Part shown: piece by piece, positions 6,623 to 14,059 of the stretch
Layout: the number at the start of each line of letters is the position of its first letter
How positions within the stretch are numbered: position 1 is the first letter of the stretch
Source: Tabrizicola_A sp044377735
GTDB taxonomy: Bacteria; Pseudomonadota; Alphaproteobacteria; Rhodobacterales; Rhodobacteraceae
Direction: 5' to 3'
DNA length: 15,690 nucleotides
NCBI GenBank assembly: GCA_044377735.1
Contig: JBILYK010000082.1
Location: 1-15,690 of the forward strand
Translations under genes and position numbers: made by a program
Notes under the pieces: generated by a model
Seen by the model: only the letters and a program-made list of their open reading frames with translations
What the model was told of the DNA's origin: nothing
Databases searched by the model: none

Positions 6623-7762
6623 ATGCGTTTTCCGGCGGAAAGTGGGGCGGCTTTGGCCGAGGATTTGCGGTTACTGGGTTTGAATGCCCTGCATGTCGCG
6701 CTGGGTGGCAAGATGGTGCCTTTCGCGGGCTATTCCATGCCCGTGCAATACCCAATGGGGGTGATGAAAGAGCATCTGCACACCCGTACGGCGGCGGGGT
6801 TGTTTGATGTCAGCCATATGGGGCAGGTGATTTTGCGCCCAAAGGGGGCGTACGAGGACACGGCGCGGGCGTTCGAGGCGTTGATGCCGGTGGATGTTCT
6901 GGGCGTAAAGCCGGGGCGGCAGCGCTATGGGCTATTTACCAACGCGCAGGGCGGTATTTTGGATGACCTGATGTTTGCCAACCGGGGTGACCATATTTTT
7001 GTCGTGGTCAACGCGGCCTGCAAAGAGGCCGATATTGCCCATATGACCGCGCATCTGTCGGGCGTTTGCGAGGTGATCCCAGTGATGGACCGCGCACTTT
7101 TGGCGCTGCAAGGGCCGCAAGCTGAGGCAGCACTTGGGCGGCTGTTGCCTGAGGTGGCGGCGATGCGCTTTATGGACGTTGGTGTGTTTGGCGATATCTG
7201 GGTCAGCCGATCAGGATACACCGGCGAGGATGGTTTTGAGATATCCTTGCCGATGGGGCAGGCAGAAGCCTTTGCCGTCAAGCTTTTGGATATGCCCGAA
7301 GTCATGCCCATAGGGCTTGGTGCGCGGGACTCGCTTCGTTTGGAGGCAGGGCTTTGCCTTTATGGCCATGACATCGACACCACAACCAGCCCGGTCGAGG
7401 CGGGGCTCGCTTGGGCGATCCAGAAAGTGCGCCGCGCAGGCGGCCTGCGTGAGGGTGGTTTTCCGGGGGCCTCGCGCATTCTCAGTGAACTCGCCGAAGG
7501 ACCGTCGCGCCTGCGCGTGGGTCTGCGGCCAGAAGGTCGCGCGCCGATGCGCGAAGAGACCGCGCTTTATGTCGGTGACAGGCTTTTGGGCGCGGTGACC
7601 TCGGGCGGTTTTGGCCCCAGCGTGGAGGCCCCGATCGCCATGGGCTATGTGCCGAGCCAGTACTTAGAAATCGGCACCAAGCTGGACGGCGAGGTGCGCG
7701 GCAAGCGGTTGCCAGTGACGGTGGCCGCGATGCCCTTCCAACCCACAACTTACAAACGCTAA
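6623..7762 (+). CDS. gcvT: Glycine cleavage system T protein (aminomethyltransferase)
   Basis: T protein takes the aminomethyl group from lipoylated H protein and passes it to tetrahydrofolate, releasing ammonia. The frame gives 379 residues, close to the family norm of 360-375. It shows the expected N-terminal block GGKMVPFAGYSMPVQYPMG, then FDVSHMGQV, GGILDDLM, SRSGYTGEDGFEI (folate-binding region), GLGARDSLRLEAGLCLYGHDID and a C-terminal barrel ending FQPTTYKR. The start is uncertain: ATG 6623 lies just past the riboswitch hairpin and lacks a clear ribosome binding site, while relatives typically start nearer residues 10-15 (TTG codons at 6653 and 6665 are in frame). First gene of gcvT-gcvH-gcvP; 12 nt separate it from gcvH. 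Confidence 0.95.
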   Translation: MRFPAESGAALAEDLRLLGLNALHVALGGKMVPFAGYSMPVQYPMGVMKEHLHTRTAAGLFDVSHMGQVILRPKGAYEDTARAFEALMPVDVLGVKPGRQRYGLFTNAQGGILDDLMFANRGDHIFVVVNAACKEADIAHMTAHLSGVCEVIPVMDRALLALQGPQAEAALGRLLPEVAAMRFMDVGVFGDIWVSRSGYTGEDGFEISLPMGQAEAFAVKLLDMPEVMPIGLGARDSLRLEAGLCLYGHDIDTTTSPVEAGLAWAIQKVRRAGGLREGGFPGASRILSELAEGPSRLRVGLRPEGRAPMREETALYVGDRLLGAVTSGGFGPSVEAPIAMGYVPSQYLEIGTKLDGEVRGKRLPVTVAAMPFQPTTYKR

Positions 7763-7774
7763 GGGATGAGACCG

Positions 7775-8134
7775 ATGAAATACACTAAAGAACATGAATG
7801 GCTGCGCGTCGAGGGCGATCTTGTGGTCGTTGGGATCACGGAACATGCTGCCACGGCGCTAGGCGATGTGGTTTTTGTCGAGCTTCCAGAACCCGAAACC
7901 ATGGTGGCCGAGGGTGACGAGGTTTCCGTCATCGAAAGCGTCAAGGCGGCGTCAGACATTCTGGCTCCGGTCGATGGCGAGATCGTCGCGGTGAACGCAA
8001 AGCTGACCGATAGCCCGGCCTTGGTCAACGAAGACCCGCTGGGCGCGGGCTGGTTTTTCAAGATGCGTTTGGACGATCTGTCGGTGCTCGATCAGTTCAT
8101 GGACGAAGACGAATACAACGATCTGATCGCCTGA
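7775..8134 (+). CDS. gcvH: Glycine cleavage system H protein (lipoyl carrier)
   Basis: This 119-residue protein shuttles the aminomethyl intermediate between P, T and L proteins on a lipoyl arm. MKYTKEHEWLR opens the protein, GITEHAATALGDVVFVELP forms the lipoyl-domain strand, and Lys57 in IESVKAASDI is the lipoylated residue. The C-terminus WFFKMRLDDLSVLDQFMDEDEYNDLI is typical of the family. I chose ATG 7775 because AAGGGA sits 8 nt upstream and MKYTKEHEW is the usual N-terminus; an ATG at 7766 would add only three residues. It is co-transcribed with gcvT and separated from gcvP by 125 bp filled with stem-loops. Confidence 0.97.
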   Translation: MKYTKEHEWLRVEGDLVVVGITEHAATALGDVVFVELPEPETMVAEGDEVSVIESVKAASDILAPVDGEIVAVNAKLTDSPALVNEDPLGAGWFFKMRLDDLSVLDQFMDEDEYNDLIA

Positions 8135-8144
8135 CGGTCCTAAA

Positions 8145-8232
8145 CGGAGTTTTGCAGAAACTCCGATCAATTTTCTTCGAAGAAAATTGTCAAAATTCTT
8201 CGAAGAATTTTGCCGGGCGGTGATCGCCCGGC
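8145..8232 (+). repeat. Cluster of four stem-loops between gcvH and gcvP
   Basis: Four perfect inverted repeats lie back to back. A: CGGAGTTT (8145-8152) with AAACTCCG (8158-8165). B: a 22-bp palindrome at 8168-8189. C: a 22-bp palindrome at 8191-8212. D: GCCGGGCG (8212-8219) with CGCCCGGC (8225-8232), loop GTGAT. B and C share the core TTCTTCGAAGAA and, with one leading T each, form a tandem 23-nt repeat. They differ at four bases that are symmetric and keep base pairing. None is followed by a T-run. The cluster may tune mRNA stability or the H:P protein ratio, act as DNA-binding sites, or be inserted repeat elements. Confidence 0.8.
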
Positions 8233-8259
8233 GCCTCTCAAGTTTCAAAGGACAGGGCT

Positions 8260-11100
8260 ATGACCTTTACGCCAACCGCTTATGATCCTTATGATTTCGC
8301 CAACCGCCGCCATATCGGCCCATCACCCTCTGAGATGGTCGAGATGTTGGCCGTCGTGGGGGTGCCTTCGCTGGAGGCCTTGATCGACGAGACGATCCCA
8401 GCCTCCATTCGTCAGTCAATCCCGCTGGGCTGGGCACCCTTGTCCGAGCATGATCTGCTGGCCCGGATGCGCCGGGTGGCGGGGCGCAACAAGGTGCTGA
8501 CCAGCCTCATTGGGCAGGGCTATTACGGCACGGTGACGCCGCCTGCGATCCAACGGAACATCTTGGAAAATCCGGCTTGGTACACCGCCTATACCCCCTA
8601 TCAGCCCGAGATTGCCCAAGGGCGGCTGGAGGCTTTGCTGAATTATCAGACCATGGTGGCAGACCTCACGGGCCTTGAGATTGCCAATGCCAGTCTCTTG
8701 GACGAGGCGACGGCCGCGGCGGAAGCCATGACCATGGCCGAGCGGGTGGCGAAGTCGAAGGCACGTGCATTCTTCGTCGATGAAAACTGCCATCCACAGA
8801 CCATCGCTGTGATCCAGACCCGAGCCTTGCCTTTGGGGATTGAGGTGATCGTGGGTGCGCCGGAGGATCTGAAGCCCGAGACCGTCTTCGGTGCGATCTT
8901 CCAGTATCCCGGCACTTGGGGCCATGTGCGCGACCTGACCGCTGAGATTGCTGCGCTACATGCGGCAAAGGCGGTGGCGGTGGTGGCGACCGATCTTCTG
9001 GCGCTGACGATGCTCAAGGAACCCGGTGCGATGGGGGCCGATATTGCCATCGGGTCCTCTCAGCGCTTTGGCGTGCCAATGGGCTATGGCGGCCCACATG
9101 CTGCGTTCTTCGCCTGCAAGGATGAACACAAGCGCAACATGCCTGGGCGGATTGTGGGGGTCTCCATCGATGTGCGGGGCAACAAAGCCTACCGTCTGGC
9201 ATTACAAACGCGCGAGCAGCATATCCGGCGCGAAAAGGCCACTTCGAATGTCTGCACGGCGCAGGCACTGCTTGCGGTGATGGCGAGTTTTTATGCCGTC
9301 TTCCATGGCCCTATCGGGCTGCGCGCGATTGCAGAACGGGTCCATTCTCTGACTGTGCGTCTGGCGAAAGCCTTGTGCGATGCTGGCGCGACCCTGCCGC
9401 CGAAGGCGTTTTTTGACACCATTACCGTGGAGGTCGGCGTGGGGCAGGCCGGAATCCTCGCCGCCGGTCGGCTGGAAGGACTGAACTTTCGCAAGGTTGG
9501 CAGCCATCATATCGGGATTTCGCTGGACGAGACCTGCAACGAGGATGTGCTGCGCCGCGTGCTTTGTGCCTTTGGCATTTCGGACGCACCACCAGCCAGC
9601 GCCAAACTCGGGTTTCCCGAAGAGCTGCTGCGGACGTCGGATTATCTGACCCATCCTGTGTTCCACATGAACCGGGCAGAATCCGAGATGATGCGCTATA
9701 TGCGCCGCTTGTCAGACCGCGATCTGGCACTGGACCGGGCGATGATTCCTTTGGGTTCTTGCACAATGAAGCTCAATGCCGCCGCCGAGATGATGCCGAT
9801 CACCTGGCCCGAGTTTGGGGCGCTGCACCCGTTTGTGCCCGCCGATCAGGCGCTGGGCTATCGTGAGGCGATTGAAGACCTGACGGCGAAGCTGTGCGAG
9901 ATCACCGGCTATGACGCCTTTTCCATGCAGCCAAATTCTGGTGCGCAGGGGGAATATGCGGGGCTTTTGACAATCCTCGCTTTTCACCGGGCGCGGGGCG
10001 ATCATGACCGTAAGGTGTGTCTCATTCCTGTGTCTGCCCATGGCACCAATCCGGCCAGCGCGCAGATGGCCGGGATGGAGGTAGTGGTGGTCAAGTCCAT
10101 GCCGAATGGCGACGTCGATTTGGAGGACTTTCGCGAAAAGGCGGTGGCGGCAGGCCACCAGCTGGCAGCCTGCATGATCACCTATCCTTCCACCCACGGG
10201 GTGTTTGAGGAAACGGTGAAAGAGGTTTGCCAGATCACCCACAACCACGGGGGGCAAGTCTATATCGATGGCGCCAATATGAACGCGCTGGTCGGCCTTG
10301 TGAAACCGGGTGAAATTGGTGGTGACGTGAGTCACCTCAACCTGCACAAGACTTTTGCCATTCCCCATGGCGGTGGCGGGCCGGGGATGGGACCGATTGG
10401 CGTGCGGGCGCATCTCGCGCCTTTTCTGCCGGGCCATCCAGAAACAGGTGGCGAAGAGGGCCCCGTTTCGGCGGCGCCTTACGGATCGGCTTCGATCTTG
10501 CTTATCAGCTGGGCATATTGCCTGATGATGGGTGGCGAGGGACTGACGCAAGCGACGCGGGTCGCAATCCTGAACGCGAATTACATCGCCAGCCGGTTGA
10601 AGGGGCAGTATCCGATCTTGTTCATGGGCAACAAGGGTCGTGTCGCCCATGAATGCATCCTCGACACCCGCCCCTTTGCCGAATTCGGCGTGACAGTGGA
10701 TGACATCGCCAAACGGTTGATCGACAACGGGTTCCATGCGCCGACGATGTCATGGCCGGTGGCGGGCACGCTGATGGTGGAACCTACGGAGTCGGAAACC
10801 AAGGCCGAGATTGACCGGTTTATCACCGCGCTTCTGGCCATCCGCGCCGAGATCGATGCGGTAGAGAGGGGCGAGATCTCGGCCGAGGACAGCCCCCTGC
10901 GTCACGCGCCCCATACGGTGAACGACCTTGTCGCCGATTGGGATCGCAAATACAGCCGCGAGCAGGGCTGTTTTCCACCCGGTGCCTTTCGGATCGACAA
11001 ATACTGGCCGCCCGTGGGCCGCGTCGACAATGTCTGGGGTGATCGCAACCTAACCTGCATTTGTCCGCCCGTTGAAAGCTACATGGAGGCGGCGGAGTAA
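8260..11100 (+). CDS. gcvP: Glycine dehydrogenase (decarboxylating), P protein
   Basis: At 946 residues this is the single-chain (fused alpha/beta) P protein. It uses pyridoxal phosphate to decarboxylate glycine and load the aminomethyl group on H protein, releasing CO2. The N-terminal half carries RRHIGPS, GQGYYGTVTPPAIQRNILENP and YTPYQPEIAQGR; the C-terminal half carries LGSCTMKLNAAAEM, QPNSGAQGEYAGLL, SAHGTNPASAQMAGM and HLNLHKTFAIPHGGGGPGMG. Lys697 in that last motif is the PLP Schiff-base lysine. ATG 8260 is preceded by AAAGGACAGG. It completes gcvT-gcvH-gcvP, and the whole operon should respond to glycine through the upstream riboswitch. The L protein gene is not in the window; it is usually shared with other 2-oxoacid dehydrogenases and encoded elsewhere. 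Confidence 0.98.
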   Translation: MTFTPTAYDPYDFANRRHIGPSPSEMVEMLAVVGVPSLEALIDETIPASIRQSIPLGWAPLSEHDLLARMRRVAGRNKVLTSLIGQGYYGTVTPPAIQRNILENPAWYTAYTPYQPEIAQGRLEALLNYQTMVADLTGLEIANASLLDEATAAAEAMTMAERVAKSKARAFFVDENCHPQTIAVIQTRALPLGIEVIVGAPEDLKPETVFGAIFQYPGTWGHVRDLTAEIAALHAAKAVAVVATDLLALTMLKEPGAMGADIAIGSSQRFGVPMGYGGPHAAFFACKDEHKRNMPGRIVGVSIDVRGNKAYRLALQTREQHIRREKATSNVCTAQALLAVMASFYAVFHGPIGLRAIAERVHSLTVRLAKALCDAGATLPPKAFFDTITVEVGVGQAGILAAGRLEGLNFRKVGSHHIGISLDETCNEDVLRRVLCAFGISDAPPASAKLGFPEELLRTSDYLTHPVFHMNRAESEMMRYMRRLSDRDLALDRAMIPLGSCTMKLNAAAEMMPITWPEFGALHPFVPADQALGYREAIEDLTAKLCEITGYDAFSMQPNSGAQGEYAGLLTILAFHRARGDHDRKVCLIPVSAHGTNPASAQMAGMEVVVVKSMPNGDVDLEDFREKAVAAGHQLAACMITYPSTHGVFEETVKEVCQITHNHGGQVYIDGANMNALVGLVKPGEIGGDVSHLNLHKTFAIPHGGGGPGMGPIGVRAHLAPFLPGHPETGGEEGPVSAAPYGSASILLISWAYCLMMGGEGLTQATRVAILNANYIASRLKGQYPILFMGNKGRVAHECILDTRPFAEFGVTVDDIAKRLIDNGFHAPTMSWPVAGTLMVEPTESETKAEIDRFITALLAIRAEIDAVERGEISAEDSPLRHAPHTVNDLVADWDRKYSREQGCFPPGAFRIDKYWPPVGRVDNVWGDRNLTCICPPVESYMEAAE

Positions 11101-11184
11101 TCCGGCGCTCCTCGGGCGCGCTGCGCGCTTCTCGTCGACGGTGTCCTTGTGACGTTGCTTGGTTCCTCTGGTGGCTGTCGAATT

Positions 11185-11230
11185 GGATATTTGGACCACG
11201 TTGAAGGACTTCAATGCGGCGCAAATATCC
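11185..11230. repeat. Nested inverted repeat (cruciform-like) downstream of gcvP
   Basis: GGATATTT (11185-11192) is matched by AAATATCC (11223-11230). Inside, TTGAAG (11201-11206) is matched by CTTCAA (11209-11214). The outer arms lie just before the GC hairpin at 11232-11246. The GATATTT-then-GTTGAAG order resembles the tail after the hairpin at 3047-3100, so both may be copies of a dispersed intergenic element. Confidence 0.5.
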
Positions 11231-11231
11231 C

Positions 11232-11250
11232 GGGGGCAAGGCCCCCTTTT
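11232..11250 (+). terminator. Intrinsic terminator, probable end of the gcv operon
   Basis: GGGGGC (11232-11237) pairs with GCCCCC (11241-11246) around an AAG loop and is followed directly by TTTT (11247-11250). This is the best intrinsic terminator shape in the window and lies about 130 bp after the gcvP stop and 55 bp before azlC. The short T-run leaves some doubt about efficiency. Confidence 0.65.
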
Positions 11251-11304
11251 CCCGCGCGAGGAGGGCTTGTCACGGCGGCAAGGATCGGACAGTTTCACGC
11301 GACC

Positions 11305-12009
11305 ATGCAGGACACAGATACCAGCTTCACCCAAGGCCTGATCGCCGGATTGCCGATTGTGCTGGGCTATTTCCCTATAGCCTTTGCGTTTGGTGTTGCC
11401 GCCACCGGACAGGGGCTTTCGCCGCTTGAGGCATTTGCCCTCTCACTGATCATCTATGCCGGTGCCGCGCAGTTTCTGGCCCTGGCGTTGATCACCAGTG
11501 CCGCTCCCTTGCTCGTGGCGGCCTTCACACTTGTCGCCATGAACCTGCGCCATGTGCTTTATGGTCCGGCCTTGTTGAAGCGTGCCGGACCTGCGGCCAC
11601 GCGACGATATGCTTGGGCTTGGGCTTTCGGGCTGACCGACGAGGTATTCGGCGCGGCGCTCGGCCAATTGGCGCGTGGGCGGCGGTTTTCTGAACCTTTC
11701 ATGTTCGGGCTTGGTCTTGCGGCATACGCCAGTTGGCTGTCGGGCACGGCTCTGGGGGCTTATGCCGGAGCCGGGGCCTTGGCGGGCTGGCCGGTCCTTG
11801 AGGCTGCTTTGGGGTTCATGTTGCCGGCTTTGTTCCTGGCGCTCTTGCTGTCAATTCTATCAAGGGCGCAGATCCCCGTCATCGTGGTGGCAGCTGTGGC
11901 CACAGTGATTGTCAGCCTTGCGTGGTCCGGCACGGCGGGCATCTTGGCGGGCATGGTGGCGGGTGCGGTGGCTGGCGTTCTGGGCCTTGGGCGGCGCGAT
12001 GCGGGCTGA
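11305..12009 (+). CDS. azlC: AzlC-family branched-chain amino acid exporter, large subunit
   Basis: A 234-residue membrane protein with the AzlC pattern: FTQGLIAGLPIVLGYFPIAFAFGVAA at the start, LSLIIYAGAAQFLAL, VAMNLRHVLYGPAL, WAFGLTDEVFGAA, then several hydrophobic helices. AzlC with AzlD exports branched-chain amino acids and analogues in characterised cases (4-azaleucine resistance in Bacillus, BrnFE in Corynebacterium); the substrate here is inferred. I start at ATG 11305 (MQDTDTSFTQGL). The frame stays open back to 11149, but that extension crosses the terminator and cruciform region and is not family-like. The ribosome binding site is weak. The 3' end overlaps azlD by 11 nt, so the two are translated together. 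Confidence 0.9.
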   Translation: MQDTDTSFTQGLIAGLPIVLGYFPIAFAFGVAATGQGLSPLEAFALSLIIYAGAAQFLALALITSAAPLLVAAFTLVAMNLRHVLYGPALLKRAGPAATRRYAWAWAFGLTDEVFGAALGQLARGRRFSEPFMFGLGLAAYASWLSGTALGAYAGAGALAGWPVLEAALGFMLPALFLALLLSILSRAQIPVIVVAAVATVIVSLAWSGTAGILAGMVAGAVAGVLGLGRRDAG

Positions 12010-12304
12010 GATCTTGACCCTTGCGCTGATCGTTGGATCCTTCACTTGGGCTTTTCGCTTTTTCCCGACCCGCGCGGATCTGTCTGCCATGCCGCAAGAT
12101 GGCCCGCTGTCTCGTTTTCTGGCGGCCACGGGCCCGTCTGCAATTGCCACACTCTTCACCGCATCGGTGCTGCCCTATGTGCAGGGCAGCGTGCCGATGC
12201 CTTTGATCATTGGCACCTTGTCAGTCTTGGTTGCTTATGCCGTTGGGCGTTCAGTTGTTGGTGCGACGTTGGCGGGGTCGGCTGGTTATGGGTTGGCTTG
12301 CTGA
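11999..12304 (+). CDS. azlD: AzlD-family branched-chain amino acid exporter, small subunit
   Basis: A 101-residue protein with about four membrane segments. MRAEILTLALIVGSFTWAFRFFP is the standard AzlD opening, and residues of about 50-100 (IATLFTASVLPYV, IIGTLSVLVAYAVGRSVVGATLAG) match the family, as does the length. ATG 11999 lies inside the last codons of azlC (TGA 12007-12009), an overlap typical of AzlC-AzlD pairs. It acts as the partner subunit of AzlC in the inner membrane. After its stop the sequence turns into mobile-element debris, so this is the last gene of the unit. Confidence 0.88.
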   Translation: MRAEILTLALIVGSFTWAFRFFPTRADLSAMPQDGPLSRFLAATGPSAIATLFTASVLPYVQGSVPMPLIIGTLSVLVAYAVGRSVVGATLAGSAGYGLAC

Positions 12305-12600
12305 TTTCCATCCAGAAGCAACCCGGGCAGGGGCATGGTATTTATTGAGAACTGACCCACGTTCCCCGTGGCCGCTGGTAGCAGGGGTATTGGAGTGATC
12401 GACCTGGCATTTCTGAGTGTTATTCAGCGTTTGGCATTGCGGGATGCCCGGCCGCTTTCGCCGCCGCCTGCGTCATCACTTGCCCCCCATCATGCGGATA
12501 ATCCGGCGCAACAGATCCAGTGTGACCGCCTGACCTTTCGCTGCAAGCCGCGACTGGTGCGCCGCAACGCCCAATGGCCGCATGTTGCCCGTGACCGCGC
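12305..12600. other. Gene-poor stretch with mobile-element debris
   Basis: No intact gene is visible in these 296 bases. At 12341-12360 the motif TTTATTGAGAACTGACCCAC resembles the ends of IS21-type elements, which often carry repeated ATTGAGAA-TGACCC boxes; this is from memory and tentative. On the minus strand from about 12598 down to TGA 12476-12478 runs an open stretch that reads like a real protein tail (VTLDLLRRIIRMMGGK). Its stop overlaps an ATG (12474-12476) opening a 17-codon frame, as in a gene junction. I do not recognise the protein; it looks like a fragment brought in with, or cut by, transposons. Confidence 0.4.
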
Positions 12601-12739
12601 CTAGGTGCCGTGAAGCTTTAACACCAGACGAGCGGCACGCGCCCGCATCTCAGGCGAGTAACGATTTGATGTTTTATTCTTTTCCATAACTCTCATCCTT
12701 GGTCAGGTTGAAGGTCTCCAGAAAATCCGGGGCGGTTCA
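12601..12739 (-). mobile_element. IS3-family insertion sequence remnant: inverted repeat and start of orfA
   Basis: Read on the minus strand, the element begins at 12739 with TGAACCGCCCCGG followed by TTTTCTGGAGACC, matching IS3-family terminal repeats as I remember them. A ribosome binding site (GGATGAG) precedes ATG 12685-12687, which opens a frame beginning MEKNKTSNRYSPEMRARAARLVLK, the usual N-terminus of an IS3 OrfA (HTH_Tnp type). The frame hits a stop at 12601-12603 after 28 codons, and similarity appears lost after RLVL (about 12620). The rest of orfA and all of orfB are gone, so the element cannot move by itself. The sharp end at 12739/12740 lies 28 bp past the 3' end of the octaheme cytochrome gene. 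Confidence 0.75.
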
Positions 12740-12767
12740 GATTTTCGGTTCCAACCGAATTTTACCG

Positions 12768-13478
12768 TCAGTCATCATCGCCCTCTCCCTCTTCGGCATG
12801 GGCGTCGCGGTGGCAGGCCACGCAGTTGTCGATGTTGCGGATGCCTTCCTCCAGATGTTCGCGGATCAGGTCAGCTTCCTGGTGCTCGTGGCAGTTATAG
12901 CAGGTGTACTTTCTGAAATCGTTCGCCGTGGTGTGGCAACGGGTGCAGGCAACATCATGTGGCCCGGTCAGCGCGAAGAACCGGGTATGGTCGATGGTCG
13001 CGGCGGCCCAGTTGGTCTGAGTGTGACAGGTGCTGCACTGCGCCGTCACCCCTGCGTGGACGATGGTCGCAGGCGCCGTATGGCAGGTAGAGCACACCGC
13101 CCCTGCCGCCGGGGTCAGCATGGCATGGGCGAAGCTATGGCTATGAGGTGGGGTAAGGCTGGCAAGCGGATGATCGGTGTGGCAGCCCATGCAGTTGGTA
13201 TCCGCCAAAGCCTGATGAAACGGCGGCATTGGCGTGCTTTGCACAACGGGCCTGCCCGCGACGGTGCGCAGGCCGATGTCGGCCACCGTATGGCACGAAG
13301 TGCAGCGCGCTTCGACGGCGCCTTTCATGGGCGCATGGCAGGCAAAGCAATCAGTGGCGAGGTTCGTATGGGCCGGGATCAGCGCCCCCGGGGACAGCAT
13401 CGGATAGGGGTAGACAAAAGCGAGGGCAACGATGCCCACCAGAGTGGTGGCAATGATGCCAAGGATCCAGCGTTTCAT
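12768..13478 (-). CDS. Octaheme c-type cytochrome, membrane-anchored
   Basis: A 236-residue protein with eight CxxCH heme-c sites in order: CFACH, CTSCH, CMGCH, CSTCH, CSTCH, CTRCH, CYNCH and CVACH. Extra His residues (for example GALIPAH, PPFHQAL, TIDHTRF, TGPHDVAC) could serve as distal ligands. MKRWILGIIATTLVGIVALAF at the N-terminus is a single membrane anchor or uncleaved signal, placing the hemes in the periplasm. The tail is acidic (EEGEGDDD). It resembles the broad cytochrome c3/NapC-NrfH-like group of multiheme electron carriers; I cannot name a specific enzyme. ATG 13476-13478 overlaps the stop of the cytochrome b gene (ATGA), which sets the start and implies one operon. Likely role: accept electrons from the cytochrome b partner and pass them to a periplasmic acceptor that is not identified here. 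Confidence 0.88.
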   Translation of the reverse strand: MKRWILGIIATTLVGIVALAFVYPYPMLSPGALIPAHTNLATDCFACHAPMKGAVEARCTSCHTVADIGLRTVAGRPVVQSTPMPPFHQALADTNCMGCHTDHPLASLTPPHSHSFAHAMLTPAAGAVCSTCHTAPATIVHAGVTAQCSTCHTQTNWAAATIDHTRFFALTGPHDVACTRCHTTANDFRKYTCYNCHEHQEADLIREHLEEGIRNIDNCVACHRDAHAEEGEGDDD

Positions 13479-14059
13479 GACCACCACCAGAAGATGAGGG
13501 AACTCACGATATGCGCGGTGCCCAAAACGGCGAAAGCAAGCGTGATCGGATAGTGTAGCAAACGCCACTGCTTGACCGTGTCATAGGTCAGGCTGTCCCA
13601 GTACAGCCGGTCTTCCAGCGCCTCGGCCGCCAGCCCCTCGCTGCGAAGGCGCTGTGTCGTCGCGGCCAGCCGCGCCCCAGCCCGACGCAGCAGGAACTTG
13701 CCGGTCAACCCGCTGGCCACGTTCAGCAGCATGGCCCCGATGGCAAGCCAGGCCAGCACCGAATTGAAATGGATGCCCGCGTGGACGAGGATCAGTAGCG
13801 ACCCGGCCCAAGCCATGCGTTCATGCAGGTGCAGAAGGGTGGCTGGATGGCCTCGGCTGATCAGCTTTCGCTTGCGCAGCGAATAGCCGAATGAGCCGCA
13901 GATCAGCAGCACACCGGGTATCCCCAACCACTTGCCGACCCAGACGAGGTCCAGCAGATGCAGTGCTGCGTCAACCGCAAGCGTGGCGACCAGAAGAGCC
14001 AGCAAGGAGAGGTAGAACGGTACAACCTCACGGCTGAAGAGGCTTCCGCGCAGCGTCAT
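13475..14059 (-). CDS. Membrane cytochrome b-type protein (four-helix, probable di-heme)
   Basis: A 194-residue protein with about four membrane segments (residues of about 12-30, 45-62, 82-115 and 167-192). Histidines lie within or at the ends of helices: His77 and His79, His93 and His97 (LILVHAGIHF), His169 (LLHYPITL) and His183 (GTAHIVSS). The paired spacing suits ligation of one or two b hemes across the membrane. ATG 14059 overlaps the stop of the reductase frame by ATGA, and its own stop overlaps the octaheme gene start the same way. The position between a soluble NAD/2Fe-2S reductase and a periplasmic multiheme cytochrome suggests it moves electrons through the membrane. The exact family (cytochrome b561-like or ferric reductase-like) is not settled by eye. 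Confidence 0.8.
   Translation of the reverse strand: MTLRGSLFSREVVPFYLSLLALLVATLAVDAALHLLDLVWVGKWLGIPGVLLICGSFGYSLRKRKLISRGHPATLLHLHERMAWAGSLLILVHAGIHFNSVLAWLAIGAMLLNVASGLTGKFLLRRAGARLAATTQRLRSEGLAAEALEDRLYWDSLTYDTVKQWRLLHYPITLAFAVLGTAHIVSSLIFWWWS

Noticed and set aside
9712..10737. A 341-codon minus-strand frame within gcvP
   Set aside because: Antisense to the most conserved part of P protein; no independent start signal or motif.
11149..11304. N-terminal extension of azlC
   Set aside because: The extra 52 codons cross an inverted repeat and a terminator and do not resemble AzlC; the family starts near MQDTDTSFTQG.
12699..13553. A 284-codon plus-strand frame opposite the octaheme cytochrome
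   Set aside because: The minus strand has eight CxxCH sites and an overlap-coupled start; the plus-strand frame runs through the IS3 end and is Arg/Gly-rich.
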